The position numbers and the translations under genes were made by a program. Below the pieces are notes generated by a model. The model was given only the letters and a program-made list of their open reading frames with translations. It had not been told where the DNA came from and searched no databases. A stretch of DNA of 64,000 bases from Ectothiorhodospiraceae bacterium 2226 (GTDB lineage Bacteria; Pseudomonadota; Gammaproteobacteria; GCA-013348725), in the NCBI GenBank assembly GCA_013348725.1, contig CP054689.1:2228501-2292500 (forward strand), written 5' to 3'. Below are positions 1-10,651 of the stretch, piece after piece; positions within the stretch are counted from its first letter, which is position 1; each line of letters begins with the position of its first letter.

Positions 1-450
<450 letters not shown>

Positions 451-502
451 GAGCCTACCTTGGTTAACTTAGAAAGAGGGGGTCCCTGGGACTGAGCGCG
501 CT

Positions 503-531
503 AGTTTAGACGCAGGGCCCAGCCTTGACAA
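503..531 (-). promoter_or_regulatory. Probable sigma-70 promoter of metK
   Basis: On the minus strand TTGTCA (526-531) and TAAACT (503-508) are separated by exactly 17 bases. They match the -35 and -10 consensus at 5/6 and 4/6. The position, about 50 bases before the metK ATG, fits a housekeeping promoter. Not experimentally supported. Confidence 0.5.
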
Positions 532-542
532 TCGAGCCGAAC

Positions 543-564
543 CGCCGTGCGCTGCGGCACGGCG
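543..564. terminator. Hairpin after the PhnD-like gene, possible terminator
   Basis: A perfect 8-bp stem (CGCCGTGC / GCACGGCG) with a GCTGCG loop lies between the stop of the leftward PhnD-like gene and the metK promoter. No long T tract follows on the minus strand, so termination would be weak or need help. Confidence 0.4.
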
Positions 565-573
565 TTTCACGGC

Positions 574-1383
574 TCAATAGCCCCAGACGCCGGTCAGCAG
601 CTCATGATAGCCGTCATAGGTCTGCGTCGAGGCCGCCTCGAAGCCCGGCAGGTTGATTGCCTGAAGCATGGCGCGGCCGGCGGCCGTGCGCTCGGCGCCG
701 AGCAGCGCGCCCGTGATTGCCTGTCGCGTGGCCGCGTCGACGCCGGGTGCGGCGGAGAGGGCCACTTGCGGGGCGGGTTCGGTGGTGGTGACCACGTTCA
801 GCATGGGGTAGGCGTTCATCAGCGGTGTGGGCACCATGGCCGCGGCGGCCTCTCCCTTGAGCAGCCGGTCGAGGGCAACGATCGAGTCGTCGGCATCGAG
901 AAAGCGCGGCTGGCGCACGGGGTTGGGGAACATCTCGGCCAGGCGCACGGCACCCAGGCTGGGCGAGGGCAGGGTGAGCAAGGTATGGTTGATCAGGTCT
1001 TCGGGGTCGAATACCAGCACGTCCGGGGCGGTCACCAGGCTGAAGGTTACCGTATCCGGCTGCTTGGCAAGTATCCGGTAGTCCATGCGGTGAACCCGGA
1101 AATCGGTGAAATGCGCCGCGTCCAGTATCAGGTCATAGCCGCCGCGGCGCATGGTCTCCCAATAGGTGACGAAGTTGCGGGCCGTGACGAGCTTGATGGT
1201 GTGGCCGGTCACGTCGCTGAGATAGTCCGCCAACGGCTGGAAGGCAGCGCGGGTCTGCTCCGGCGGCAGGATGGGCTGCACGACGAGGGTGTATTCGGCG
1301 GCCCGGGCGTGCGGGGCGAGCAGCAGCGCCAGTGCGAGGCCCAGCAGCCAGGGGGCTGCGCGGCGGGTCGTTGAGGCTTTCAT
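574..1383 (-). CDS. PhnD-like phosphate/phosphonate-type periplasmic binding protein
   Basis: A 269-residue secreted protein. Residues 1-28 form a signal peptide (basic start, leucine/alanine-rich core, cleavage probably after ARA). The rest matches the PhnD/phosphite-type solute-binding fold: an early P-x-x-x-x-x-x-A-x-F-x-P-L-A-D-Y-L segment, then G-Y-D-L-I-L-D-A-A-H-F, the usual GxxDxxxxxxxxF pattern of this family. The start has a GGGAGGTG ribosome site. No permease or ATPase gene adjoins it, so it is an orphan binding protein. Such orphans may serve a distant transporter or a sensor; ligand unknown. A paralogue of similar length lies at 23913-24734. Confidence 0.8.
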   Translation of the reverse strand: MKASTTRRAAPWLLGLALALLLAPHARAAEYTLVVQPILPPEQTRAAFQPLADYLSDVTGHTIKLVTARNFVTYWETMRRGGYDLILDAAHFTDFRVHRMDYRILAKQPDTVTFSLVTAPDVLVFDPEDLINHTLLTLPSPSLGAVRLAEMFPNPVRQPRFLDADDSIVALDRLLKGEAAAAMVPTPLMNAYPMLNVVTTTEPAPQVALSAAPGVDAATRQAITGALLGAERTAAGRAMLQAINLPGFEAASTQTYDGYHELLTGVWGY

Positions 1384-1713
1384 GCGTGCACCTCCCGTTC
1401 GTTATTAAAGGAATGTGCGGGGGCAGGGTCAGTGTATGGGTACGATGGGGGCGCGCGCAAGCGCGCGAGCGGCGCCGTCCGGCGCTATTGCCCCCGGGGG
1501 CGCATCTGGGGGAAAATGGTCAATTCTTGTGCTCGGACTAGACCCTCGGGCATGCACAGAATTCCAAGCACCGCACGCGCGGCATCTGACGCGCTCATCG
1601 CCTATGCTGGCTGGATTCGCAGGCGGGCGCTCACGGGAGCCCCGCTCGCGCGAGGTCGTAGTGCGTGCGTGCCGTCTTTCAGTAGCAGTTATTCGACCTT
1701 ATAGGAGACAGCA
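1384..1713. other. Divergent intergenic region between PhnD-like gene and tkt
   Basis: No convincing gene lies in these 330 bases. The left end holds the ribosome site of the leftward gene. Around 1450-1500 there are GC-rich inverted repeats (GCGCGCGC AA GCGCGCGC; GCCCCCGGGGGC). A weak promoter-like pair TGGTCA (1517-1522) / TAGACC (1539-1544), 16 bases apart, could drive tkt, leaving a leader of about 165 bases. A LysR-type regulator such as CbbR would be expected to act here if this is a Calvin-cycle cluster, but I cannot identify a site with confidence. Confidence 0.4.
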
Positions 1714-3708
<1,995 letters not shown>

Positions 3709-3713
3709 TTTTT

Positions 3714-3757
3714 GAGGGGCCGGACGTCTCCGTGACGCTCCGGCCCCGCCGGTTTTT
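3714..3757 (+). terminator. Stem-loop and T tract between tkt and gap
   Basis: GGGGCCGGA (3716-3724) pairs with TCCGGCCCC (3739-3747); the inside can pair further (CGTC / GACG). TTTTT follows at 3753-3757. This looks like an intrinsic terminator or attenuator inside the cluster, which would let gap be expressed separately from tkt or give a stable 3' end. Confidence 0.5.
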
Positions 3758-3778
3758 CAACTGCTGTGGAGAGCATAA

Positions 3779-4792
3779 ATGGCGATCAAAGTAGCGATTA
3801 ACGGCTATGGCCGCATCGGCCGCAACGTGCTGCGCGCGCTGTATGAGAGCGGTCGCAACAAGGACATCCAGATCGTGGCCATCAACGACCTGGGTGACGC
3901 CAACACCAACGCGCACCTGACCCAGTACGATACGGTGCACGGCAAGTTCAACGGTACGGTCTCCGTGGAAGGCGATTACATGATCGTCAACGGCGACAAG
4001 ATCCGCGTGCTGGCGCAGCGCGATCCCTCCAAGCTGCCCTGGGGCGAACTGGGTGTGGACGTGGTGCACGAGTGCACCGGTTTCTTCACCAGCAAGGACA
4101 AGGCCTCCGCGCACCTGGCCGGCGGCGCCAAGAAGGTGATCATCTCCGCCCCCGGCGGCAAGGACGTGGACGCCACCATCGTGTACGGCGTGAACCACGA
4201 CACGCTGAAGGCGAGCGACACCGTCATCTCCAACGCCTCCTGCACCACCAACTGTCTGGCCCCGCTGGTCAAGCCCCTGAACGACGCCATCGGCATCGAG
4301 CACGGCCTGATGACCACGGTGCACTCCTACACCAACGACCAGGTGCTGACGGACGTGTTCCACAGCGACCTGCGCCGCGCCCGCTCCGCCACCATGTCCA
4401 TGATCCCGACCAAGACCGGCGCCGCCGCCGCGGTCGGCCTGGTGCTGCCCGAGCTGAACGGCAAGCTGGACGGTTTCGCGGTGCGCGTGCCGACCATCAA
4501 CGTCTCGTTGGTGGATCTGACCTTCGTGGCCAAGCGCGCGACCTCCAAGGAGGAGATCGACCAGCTGATGAAGGACGCCGCCAACGGTCCGTTGAAGGGC
4601 ATCCTGGCCTATAACGACAAGCCGCTGGTCTCCATCGACTTCAACCACGACCCCGCCTCCAGCACCTACGAGTCTTCGCTGACCAAGGTGATGGAAGGCA
4701 ACCTGGTCAAGGTGCTGTCCTGGTACGACAACGAGTGGGGCTTCTCCAACCGTATGTTGGACACCACCGTGGCGCTGATGAACGCCAAGTAA
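3779..4792 (+). CDS. gap: Glyceraldehyde-3-phosphate dehydrogenase (type I)
   Basis: Interconverts glyceraldehyde 3-phosphate and 1,3-bisphosphoglycerate. The 337-residue protein has the NAD(P)-binding start GYGRIGRN at 9-16, an acidic residue in the AINDLGD loop that usually favours NAD, the catalytic [13 protein letters not shown] with Cys155, and the C-terminal WYDNEWG. It is preceded by GTGGAGAG as ribosome site. Its place between tkt and pgk suggests use in the Calvin cycle or gluconeogenesis as well as glycolysis. Cofactor preference cannot be settled by eye. Confidence 0.97.
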   Translation: MAIKVAINGYGRIGRNVLRALYESGRNKDIQIVAINDLGDANTNAHLTQYDTVHGKFNGTVSVEGDYMIVNGDKIRVLAQRDPSKLPWGELGVDVVHECTGFFTSKDKASAHLAGGAKKVIISAPGGKDVDATIVYGVNHDTLKASDTVISNASCTTNCLAPLVKPLNDAIGIEHGLMTTVHSYTNDQVLTDVFHSDLRRARSATMSMIPTKTGAAAAVGLVLPELNGKLDGFAVRVPTINVSLVDLTFVAKRATSKEEIDQLMKDAANGPLKGILAYNDKPLVSIDFNHDPASSTYESSLTKVMEGNLVKVLSWYDNEWGFSNRMLDTTVALMNAK

Positions 4793-4803
4793 GTCGTGAT
4801 CGC

Positions 4804-4827
4804 CGCCGCCCGGTTCGCCGGGCGGCG
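4804..4827 (+). other. UUCG-capped hairpin between gap and pgk
   Basis: A 10-bp perfect stem (CGCCGCCCGG / CCGGGCGGCG) closed by a UUCG tetraloop lies 12 bases after gap. No clear T run follows. It is more likely an mRNA-stabilising 3' structure or partial attenuator than a full terminator. Confidence 0.5.
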
Positions 4828-4904
4828 CGTTTCGCCTGTCGAGAGGTTCTACGCGAGCGTCCCGTTCCCGTAGACCCTCTTCAGAAAGTACAAGGGAGAC
4901 TTCG

Positions 4905-6083
4905 ATGTCCGTAATCAAGATGACCGACCTCGACCTGGCCGGTAAGCGCGTCCTGATCCGCGAGGACCTGAACGTCCCGCTCAAGGACGGCAAGGTCGCC
5001 GACGACACCCGCATTCGTGCCTCCATGCCGACCATCGAGGCGGCGATGAAGGCCGGCGCGCGGGTGATGCTGATGTCGCACCTGGGGCGCCCCGAGGAAG
5101 GCGTGTACGAGGAGAAGTACTCGCTGGCGCCGGTGGCCGCGCATTTGTCCGGCCTGCTCGGGCGCGAGGTGCGCCTCGTGAAGGATTGGCTGGACGGCGT
5201 GGACCTGGCCGACGGCGAAGTCGTGATCTGCGAGAACGTGCGCTTCAACCAGGGCGAGAAGAAGAACGACGACGACCTGGCCAAGAAGATGGCGGGGCTG
5301 TGCGACGTGTACGTGATGGACGCCTTCGGCACCGCGCACCGCGCCCAGGCCTCCACCCACGGCGTGGCCAAGTACGCGCCGGTGGCCTGCGCCGGCCCGT
5401 TGCTGGCGGCCGAACTGGATGCGTTGGGCAAGGCCCTGGACAACCCCAAGCGCCCAATGGTCGCTATCGTCGGCGGCTCCAAGGTGTCCACCAAGCTGAC
5501 CGTGCTGGAGTCGCTGTCCAAGGTGGTGGATCAGCTCATCGTGGGCGGCGGTATCGCCAACACCTTCATCGCCGCGGCCGGCCATCCGGTCGGGAAGTCG
5601 CTATACGAGGCCGATCTGGTCGATGAGGCCAAGCGCCTGTCGGCGGCGGCCAAGGGGCGCGGCGGCGACATCCCGGTACCGGTGGACGTGGTGACCGGCA
5701 AGGAATTCTCCGAAGCGGCCAAGGCCGAGCTGAAGGACGTGGCGCAGGTGGCGGACGATGACATGATCTTCGACGTCGGTCCCAAGACCTCCGCCGAGTT
5801 CGCGGAGATCCTCAAGAGCGCGGGTACCATCGTGTGGAACGGCCCGGTCGGCGTGTTCGAGTTCGACCAGTTCGGCAAGGGCACCGAGGCAATGGCCAAG
5901 GCCATTGCCGAGAGCAGCGCCTTCTCGATCGCGGGCGGCGGCGACACCCTGGCGGCGGTGGCCAAATATAAGGTGGGCGACAAGATCTCCTACATCTCCA
6001 CCGGCGGCGGCGCCTTCCTGGAGTTCCTGGAGGGCAAGAAGCTGCCCGCGGTGGCGATTCTGGAGGAGCGTGCGGCCGGCTGA
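4905..6083 (+). CDS. pgk: Phosphoglycerate kinase
   Basis: Transfers phosphate between 1,3-bisphosphoglycerate and ADP. The 392-residue protein has normal length and order: the N-terminal substrate segment REDLNVPL near residues 19-26, SHLGRP near 60-65, the VGGSKVSTK segment near 186-194, and the C-terminal nucleotide-binding segment AGGGDT with [22 protein letters not shown] precedes the ATG. A TAGACC-containing stretch at 4872-4877 upstream could be a weak -10 but lacks a good -35. Co-directional with gap and pyk. Confidence 0.97.
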   Translation: MSVIKMTDLDLAGKRVLIREDLNVPLKDGKVADDTRIRASMPTIEAAMKAGARVMLMSHLGRPEEGVYEEKYSLAPVAAHLSGLLGREVRLVKDWLDGVDLADGEVVICENVRFNQGEKKNDDDLAKKMAGLCDVYVMDAFGTAHRAQASTHGVAKYAPVACAGPLLAAELDALGKALDNPKRPMVAIVGGSKVSTKLTVLESLSKVVDQLIVGGGIANTFIAAAGHPVGKSLYEADLVDEAKRLSAAAKGRGGDIPVPVDVVTGKEFSEAAKAELKDVAQVADDDMIFDVGPKTSAEFAEILKSAGTIVWNGPVGVFEFDQFGKGTEAMAKAIAESSAFSIAGGGDTLAAVAKYKVGDKISYISTGGGAFLEFLEGKKLPAVAILEERAAG

Positions 6084-6325
6084 TTCGCGGCCGCCGCGCA
6101 GGTAGTAGACTAGGTGGCTGCGGCGGACGACATGGACGTTCTTTTCGCGCTGTGCCACCCGCCTGAGGCGGGGCGCGCGTCGGCGCGCCGCCATGGGCGA
6201 GGCAGGTGGATGCGGACACGGAGGTCGGGGCGCTCCGGCGCGCATCCGGGATCCATCGCCGGCGCATGGGCGCCGGCGCGGCGCGGCCCCCATGGCCGAT
6301 TCCGTACGTTTGAGGAACAGCTCCT
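6084..6325 (+). other. Structured 242-base leader before pyk
   Basis: No gene fits here. It contains a TAGACT (6106-6111) without a good -35, then stacked hairpins: CCCGCC/GGCGGG at 6158-6172 and GGCGCGC/GCGCGCC at 6172-6189, which share a base and are mutually exclusive at the junction. A further CATGGG / CCCATG pairing is possible near 6265-6295. The long structured leader may carry a promoter or attenuator for pyk. Confidence 0.35.
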
Positions 6326-7792
6326 TTGTTGAGACGAACCAAGATCATCGCCACACTCGGGCCTGCCACCGACGAGCCCAAGATGCTCGATAAGATCATT
6401 GAGGCAGGGGTGGACGTCGTGCGGGTCAATTTCTCGCACGGCACCGCCGAACAGCACATCGAGCGCGCCGAGCGGGTGCGCAACCGCGCCCGCGCGCACG
6501 GCCGCCAAGTCGGTGTGCTGGCCGATCTGCAGGGGCCGAAGATTCGCATCGAGCAGTTTCGCGACGGCCCGGTTGAACTCGTCGAGGGCGAGACCTTCAT
6601 CCTCGATGCGAGCTGCGCCCCCGACGCCGGTGACAAAGAGCGCGTCGGCATGGCCTACAAGGAATTGCCCAACGACGTGCGGCGGGGCGATACGCTGCTG
6701 CTGGACGACGGCGGCATCGTGCTGTGGGTGGACGAGGTCAGCGGCCCCGAGGTGATCTGCCGGGTGGTGCAGGGCGGGCGCCTGTCCGACCGTAAGGGCA
6801 TCAACCGCCTGGGCGGCGGCCTGTCGGCGGCGGCCCTGACCCAGAAGGACCGTGAGGACATCAAGACGGCCGCCAAGATGCAGGCCGACTATGTCGCGGT
6901 GTCTTTTCCGCGCAGCGCGGAGGATATCCACGAGGCGCGGGCCCTGCTTCAGGCCGCCGGCTTCAAGGGCGGCATCGTCGCCAAAATCGAGCGCGCCGAG
7001 GCGGTGGAGGCGGCCGAGTCCATCATCGAGGCGGCCGACGCCATCATGGTGGCGCGCGGGGACCTGGGCGTCGAGATCGGTGACGCGGCGCTGCCGCCGG
7101 TCCAGAAGAACCTGATCAGCATGGCGCGCACCATGAACCGCGTGGCGATCACCGCGACTCAGATGATGGAGTCGATGATCACCAAACCGATCCCGACCCG
7201 CGCCGAGGTGTTCGACGTGGCCAACGCGGTGCTGGACGGCACGGACGCGGTGATGCTGTCGGCCGAGACCGCCACCGGGCGCTATCCGGACCGCGCCATC
7301 GGCGCCATGGACCGCGTGTGCCGCGAGGCGGAGAAGCAGCGCATGGTGACGGTGTCCGAACACCGCATCAACACCTGCTTCAAGTACATCGACGAGGCCA
7401 TTGCGATGGCCACGATGTACACGGCGAATCACCTGGGCGTGAAGGCCATTATCTCGCTGACCGAGTCGGGCTCCACGCCGCTGTGGATGTCGCGCATTAC
7501 CTCGGGCATTCCGATCTACGCGCTCACCCGCCATGTGGAGACGCGCCGGCGCGTGACGCTGTACCGGGGCGTGTACCCGGTGAGCTTCGAAAGCGTCAGC
7601 ACCGACCATGCTACAGTGAACAAGGATGCGGTGGACGAGCTGCTGCGGCGCGGTGCCGTGCGCGACGGGGATCTGGTCATCATCACCAAGGGCGACCTGA
7701 TCGGCCAGCGCGGGGGCACTAATGCGATGAAGATCGTCAAGGTCGGCGAGTTGCTGCAGCCGGGCGGCAGCGAGGACGTGGTCAACGTCTGA
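6326..7792 (+). CDS. pyk: Pyruvate kinase
   Basis: Makes pyruvate and ATP from phosphoenolpyruvate. The 488-residue product starts RRTKIIATLGPA, has the substrate/ADP segment RVNFSHGT, the metal-binding MVARGDLGVEIG, and TATQMMESM. There is no ATG: two successive TTG codons at 6326 and 6329 precede RRTK, and GAGGA at 6312-6316 is well placed for 6326. A rare start and a weak ribosome site suggest modest translation. It follows pgk after a structured leader and precedes fba. Presence of pyk in a carbon-fixation type cluster gives an outlet from triose phosphates to pyruvate. Confidence 0.95.
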   Translation: MLRRTKIIATLGPATDEPKMLDKIIEAGVDVVRVNFSHGTAEQHIERAERVRNRARAHGRQVGVLADLQGPKIRIEQFRDGPVELVEGETFILDASCAPDAGDKERVGMAYKELPNDVRRGDTLLLDDGGIVLWVDEVSGPEVICRVVQGGRLSDRKGINRLGGGLSAAALTQKDREDIKTAAKMQADYVAVSFPRSAEDIHEARALLQAAGFKGGIVAKIERAEAVEAAESIIEAADAIMVARGDLGVEIGDAALPPVQKNLISMARTMNRVAITATQMMESMITKPIPTRAEVFDVANAVLDGTDAVMLSAETATGRYPDRAIGAMDRVCREAEKQRMVTVSEHRINTCFKYIDEAIAMATMYTANHLGVKAIISLTESGSTPLWMSRITSGIPIYALTRHVETRRRVTLYRGVYPVSFESVSTDHATVNKDAVDELLRRGAVRDGDLVIITKGDLIGQRGGTNAMKIVKVGELLQPGGSEDVVNV

Positions 7793-7935
7793 GCACCGCC
7801 GCCGCGCGCGCGGCAGTGGCCGCAGCGCGCAGCGAATCCGTTTGGTAGGAACCGCGTATAGCGTGGAGGGAGCCGCCCCCGGGCGGCTTCCGGCATTCGA
7901 GTCAATAACCTGAAACTTAGACGAGGAGGTCCATC

Positions 7936-9009
7936 ATGGCCCTGATTACGCTGCGACAGCTGCTGGACCATGCTGCTGAGCATGGCTACGGCATGCCGGC
8001 ATACAACGCCAACAACATGGAACAGGTGCACGCCATCATGCAGGCCGCCGCGGCGGTCGATTCACCCGCCATCATCCAGGCCTCGGCCGGCGCGCGCTCC
8101 TATGCGGGCGAGCCGTTCCTGCGCCACATGATCGTGGCCGCCGCCGAGATGTATCCGGACGTGCCGATCGTGCTGCACCAGGACCACGGCGGCGACCCGG
8201 GCGTGTGTCTGCGCTCCATCCAGAGCGGCTTCACCTCCGTGATGATGGACGGCTCCCTGATGCCCGACATGAAGACTCCGTCCACCTACGAGTACAACGT
8301 CGAGGTGACCCGCAGGGTGGTCGAGATGGCGCACGCCGGCGGCGTGTCCGTGGAAGGCGAGCTGGGTTGCCTGGGTTCGCTCGAGACCGGCATGGCCGGT
8401 GAAGAGGACGGCTCCGGCGCCGAGGGCAAGCTGTCGCACGACCAGCTGCTGACCGATCCCAACGAGGCCGCCGACTTCGTGGCCAAGACCGGCGTGGACG
8501 CCCTGGCGATCGCCATCGGCACCAGCCACGGCGCGTACAAGTTCACCCGTCCGCCCACCGGCGACATCCTGGCGATCCAGCGTATCAAGGAGATCCATGC
8601 CCGCATCCCCAACACCCATCTGGTGATGCACGGCTCCTCCTCGGTGCCGCAGGAGTGGCTGGAGATCATCAACAACTACGGCGGCGACATGGGCCAGACC
8701 TACGGCGTGCCGGTCGAAGAGATCCAGGAAGGCATCAAGCACGGCGTGCGCAAGGTCAACATCGACACCGACCTGCGTATGGCCTCCACCGGCGCGGTGC
8801 GCAAGTTCCTGGCCGAGAACCCCAAGGAGTTCGATCCGCGCAAGTTCCTGAAGGCCTCCACCAAGGCCATGATGGAGATCTGCAAGGCCCGCTACGAGGC
8901 CTTCGGCTGCGCCGGCATGGGCTCCAAGATCAAGGCGGTCGGCCTCGAGGAAATGATGAAGGCCTACGCGTCCGGCAAGATGGACCCGAAGGTGCAGGCC
9001 GCCGCGTAA
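7936..9009 (+). CDS. fba: Class II fructose-bisphosphate aldolase
   Basis: Zinc-dependent aldolase joining dihydroxyacetone phosphate and glyceraldehyde 3-phosphate; in the Calvin cycle it can also make sedoheptulose bisphosphate. The 357-residue product shows YNANNMEQ near residue 24, the zinc/catalytic HQDHGGDP segment near 81, EGELG near 139, GTSHGAYK near 195 and VMHGSSS near 237. Length and segments fit the Calvin-cycle subtype of class II aldolases. ACGAGGAGGT is a strong ribosome site. A small hairpin (7871-7888, AGCCGCC/GGCGGCT) lies in the pyk-fba gap. A strong terminator follows, so this is the last gene of the cluster. Confidence 0.96.
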   Translation: MALITLRQLLDHAAEHGYGMPAYNANNMEQVHAIMQAAAAVDSPAIIQASAGARSYAGEPFLRHMIVAAAEMYPDVPIVLHQDHGGDPGVCLRSIQSGFTSVMMDGSLMPDMKTPSTYEYNVEVTRRVVEMAHAGGVSVEGELGCLGSLETGMAGEEDGSGAEGKLSHDQLLTDPNEAADFVAKTGVDALAIAIGTSHGAYKFTRPPTGDILAIQRIKEIHARIPNTHLVMHGSSSVPQEWLEIINNYGGDMGQTYGVPVEEIQEGIKHGVRKVNIDTDLRMASTGAVRKFLAENPKEFDPRKFLKASTKAMMEICKARYEAFGCAGMGSKIKAVGLEEMMKAYASGKMDPKVQAAA

Positions 9010-9033
9010 GCGTAGCGACCTCAGGCAGTATCG

Positions 9034-9062
9034 AAAGGCGGGCTTCGGCCCGCCTTTTTTTT
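9034..9062 (+). terminator. Rho-independent terminator after fba
   Basis: GGCGGGC (9037-9043), loop TTCG, GCCCGCC (9048-9054), then eight T residues. An A tract precedes the stem. This is the clearest intrinsic terminator in the window. Confidence 0.93.
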
Positions 9063-9230
9063 GTCGGTCCCCCTCGGAAACGACGCGGATATAGCGTTCG
9101 AAACCCCCGTAGCCCTGGCGCACCGCACCTTTGGGCAGGCTCAGTCCGATCAGCAGCGAACCCGCGAACACGCTGCCGAGTTGCGCGCCGGTGCCTGGCG
9201 CTCCTCCCACACAAACGGCATGTGCCCCAG

Positions 9231-9794
9231 TTAATAGGCGGCGAGATGGCGCGCGAGCAGAAAGCCGATCAGAACGAGCGCGATGATGGGCAGCTGCTGC
9301 AGGTAAGTGGAGGGGCAGTAGGTCCAGCCGGGGGGGACGTCCGGCCCCTGCATCATTGCCTCGTGGCGCATGCCGGGCATCATCGGCAGTAGGATCGAGA
9401 ACCCGATCACCAGCGCCGCCACCAGAGTGGTGTTCGCGTAGGCCGCGGCGCTCGGCACCCAGAACACCATGGGCGCGAGCAGCAGCCACAGCGCGACGCC
9501 GGTATTGGCCCAAGGCGCCCACGCGTGACGCTGCGACAGCGCGAGCGCGCCGAAGATCATGATCAAGAGCCCGCTTGCGAAGTCGCTCCAGGCCATCAGC
9601 CGGTTGCGCAGTTCGGGGTCGGGCAGGCCGCGCTCGGCGGTGACGCGCGCGACCTCCGGATCGACCACGGGACCGAAGCCGTAGCCCAAGATGGCAGGAC
9701 TGCTGACTAGCCAAGCGCCGAGCCCGATGACCAGCCACTGAGCCCACAGGACGCTGTGGTGCTGGTCGTGCCGATGCTGCGCGTGCTCGTCCAT
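9231..9794 (-). CDS. SPW-repeat-like small membrane protein
   Basis: A 187-residue protein with a His-rich cytoplasmic start (HAQHRHDQHH) and about five hydrophobic segments: near residues 16-36, 69-87, 93-117, 118-137 and 163-182. The pairs W-x-x-W...S-P-A-I-L-G-Y and A-W-A-P-W-A-N resemble the W/S-P-x repeats of SPW-repeat membrane proteins, whose function is unknown. Start ATG preceded by GAGGGCG. It stands alone between the fba terminator and the divergent trehalose operon. The family match is by eye; function not assignable. Confidence 0.6.
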   Translation of the reverse strand: MDEHAQHRHDQHHSVLWAQWLVIGLGAWLVSSPAILGYGFGPVVDPEVARVTAERGLPDPELRNRLMAWSDFASGLLIMIFGALALSQRHAWAPWANTGVALWLLLAPMVFWVPSAAAYANTTLVAALVIGFSILLPMMPGMRHEAMMQGPDVPPGWTYCPSTYLQQLPIIALVLIGFLLARHLAAY

Positions 9795-9875
9795 GAGCGC
9801 CCTCCTGCTGCTGCTCCTTGCCTTTGTCCAGTATGGCCAATGCGTTCCAGCAGGCCAGGCGCCGGCCGTGTCACG

Positions 9876-9903
9876 TTGCGATCAAGGGCTGCTCGACTAG
9901 ACT
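9876..9903 (+). promoter_or_regulatory. Probable promoter of the trehalose operon
   Basis: TTGCGA (9876-9881) and TAGACT (9898-9903) are 16 bases apart, each 4/6 to sigma-70 consensus, about 43 bases before the first ATG. The same TAGACT -10 occurs in front of yebC at 53880. No sigma-32-type boxes are seen here. Confidence 0.5.
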
Positions 9904-9946
9904 CTAAAGCCTGTAACGCCAACGACATACAACCACGGAGACCAGC

Positions 9947-10651
9947 ATGGAGCAGGGCTCGGCAACGCCCACCGGCGGCACGCGCGCGCGCGGGCGTCAC
10001 CCCTTTGCGATCCGGGACTGTGCCCTCATCGCGATCGCCACGGGCAAGCGCGCACAGAACCTCAAGGAACTGCGCGACCATCTACTGACCATCAATCCGG
10101 CGAGCATCTATTACCACTTCTGGGGCGGCCTGTTGGAGACGGGGTTCGAGGAGCGCGAGTTCAACAACGACTTCGCCATCTGGGCGAGAAACGCCCTGCA
10201 CGACTTCCCGCTGTCGGAGCGCCTGGCGGTGATCGACCCGAGCGCCTACACCGGTCTCGAGTCACTGCGCCAGGAGCTGATCGACATCATCGAGGAGCGC
10301 ATCGACGAGAGCGAGTACCTGCCGTGGACGCGCACCGACCAGCAGTTCGAGTTCATCCACTCGCAGATCGTGGTGTTCAACACCCGGCGCACGCTGGAGT
10401 GCCCCGAGGACTTGCCGGCGGGCGTGGCGCAGATGTCCACCAGCAGCATCTTCTACCACTTCATTGATGCGCGCCGGCGCTCCTCGGAAGGGCTGGACGA
10501 TTTTCGCGCCTGGCTGTGCTCCTACGGCGAGCCGTATAGCGAATTGTGCGATCGCCTGGCCGACATCGATCCGTTCTTCATCACGCTGACCAATCTGCGT
10601 CGCCAGCTGAGTGCGGTGTTTGGCGACTACTTCGGCGAGGCCGCGTCATGA
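9947..10651 (+). CDS. DUF5752 family protein, internally duplicated
   Basis: A 234-residue soluble protein matching by eye the DUF5752 family, which commonly accompanies TreT-type trehalose synthases; its role is unknown. Two halves are related. Residues about 20-125 contain F-A-I-R-D-C...SIYYHF...ERLAVIDPSAYTGLESLRQEL, and residues about 126-230 contain F-E-F-I-H-S...SIFYHF...DRLADIDPFFITLTNLRRQL. The pattern suggests a two-repeat helical fold. GGAGACC precedes the start. The stop overlaps the treT start (ATGA), implying translational coupling, so it may be a partner or regulator of TreT. Confidence 0.8.
   Translation: MEQGSATPTGGTRARGRHPFAIRDCALIAIATGKRAQNLKELRDHLLTINPASIYYHFWGGLLETGFEEREFNNDFAIWARNALHDFPLSERLAVIDPSAYTGLESLRQELIDIIEERIDESEYLPWTRTDQQFEFIHSQIVVFNTRRTLECPEDLPAGVAQMSTSSIFYHFIDARRRSSEGLDDFRAWLCSYGEPYSELCDRLADIDPFFITLTNLRRQLSAVFGDYFGEAAS

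Noticed and set aside
451-546. SAM riboswitch in front of metK
   Set aside because: The leader is short and shows no SAM-I/II-like core or P1 stem; a plain promoter and ribosome site account for it.
1432-1704. Short forward open frame before tkt
   Set aside because: No ribosome site, no motif, Arg/Ser-rich translation typical of GC-rich non-coding DNA.
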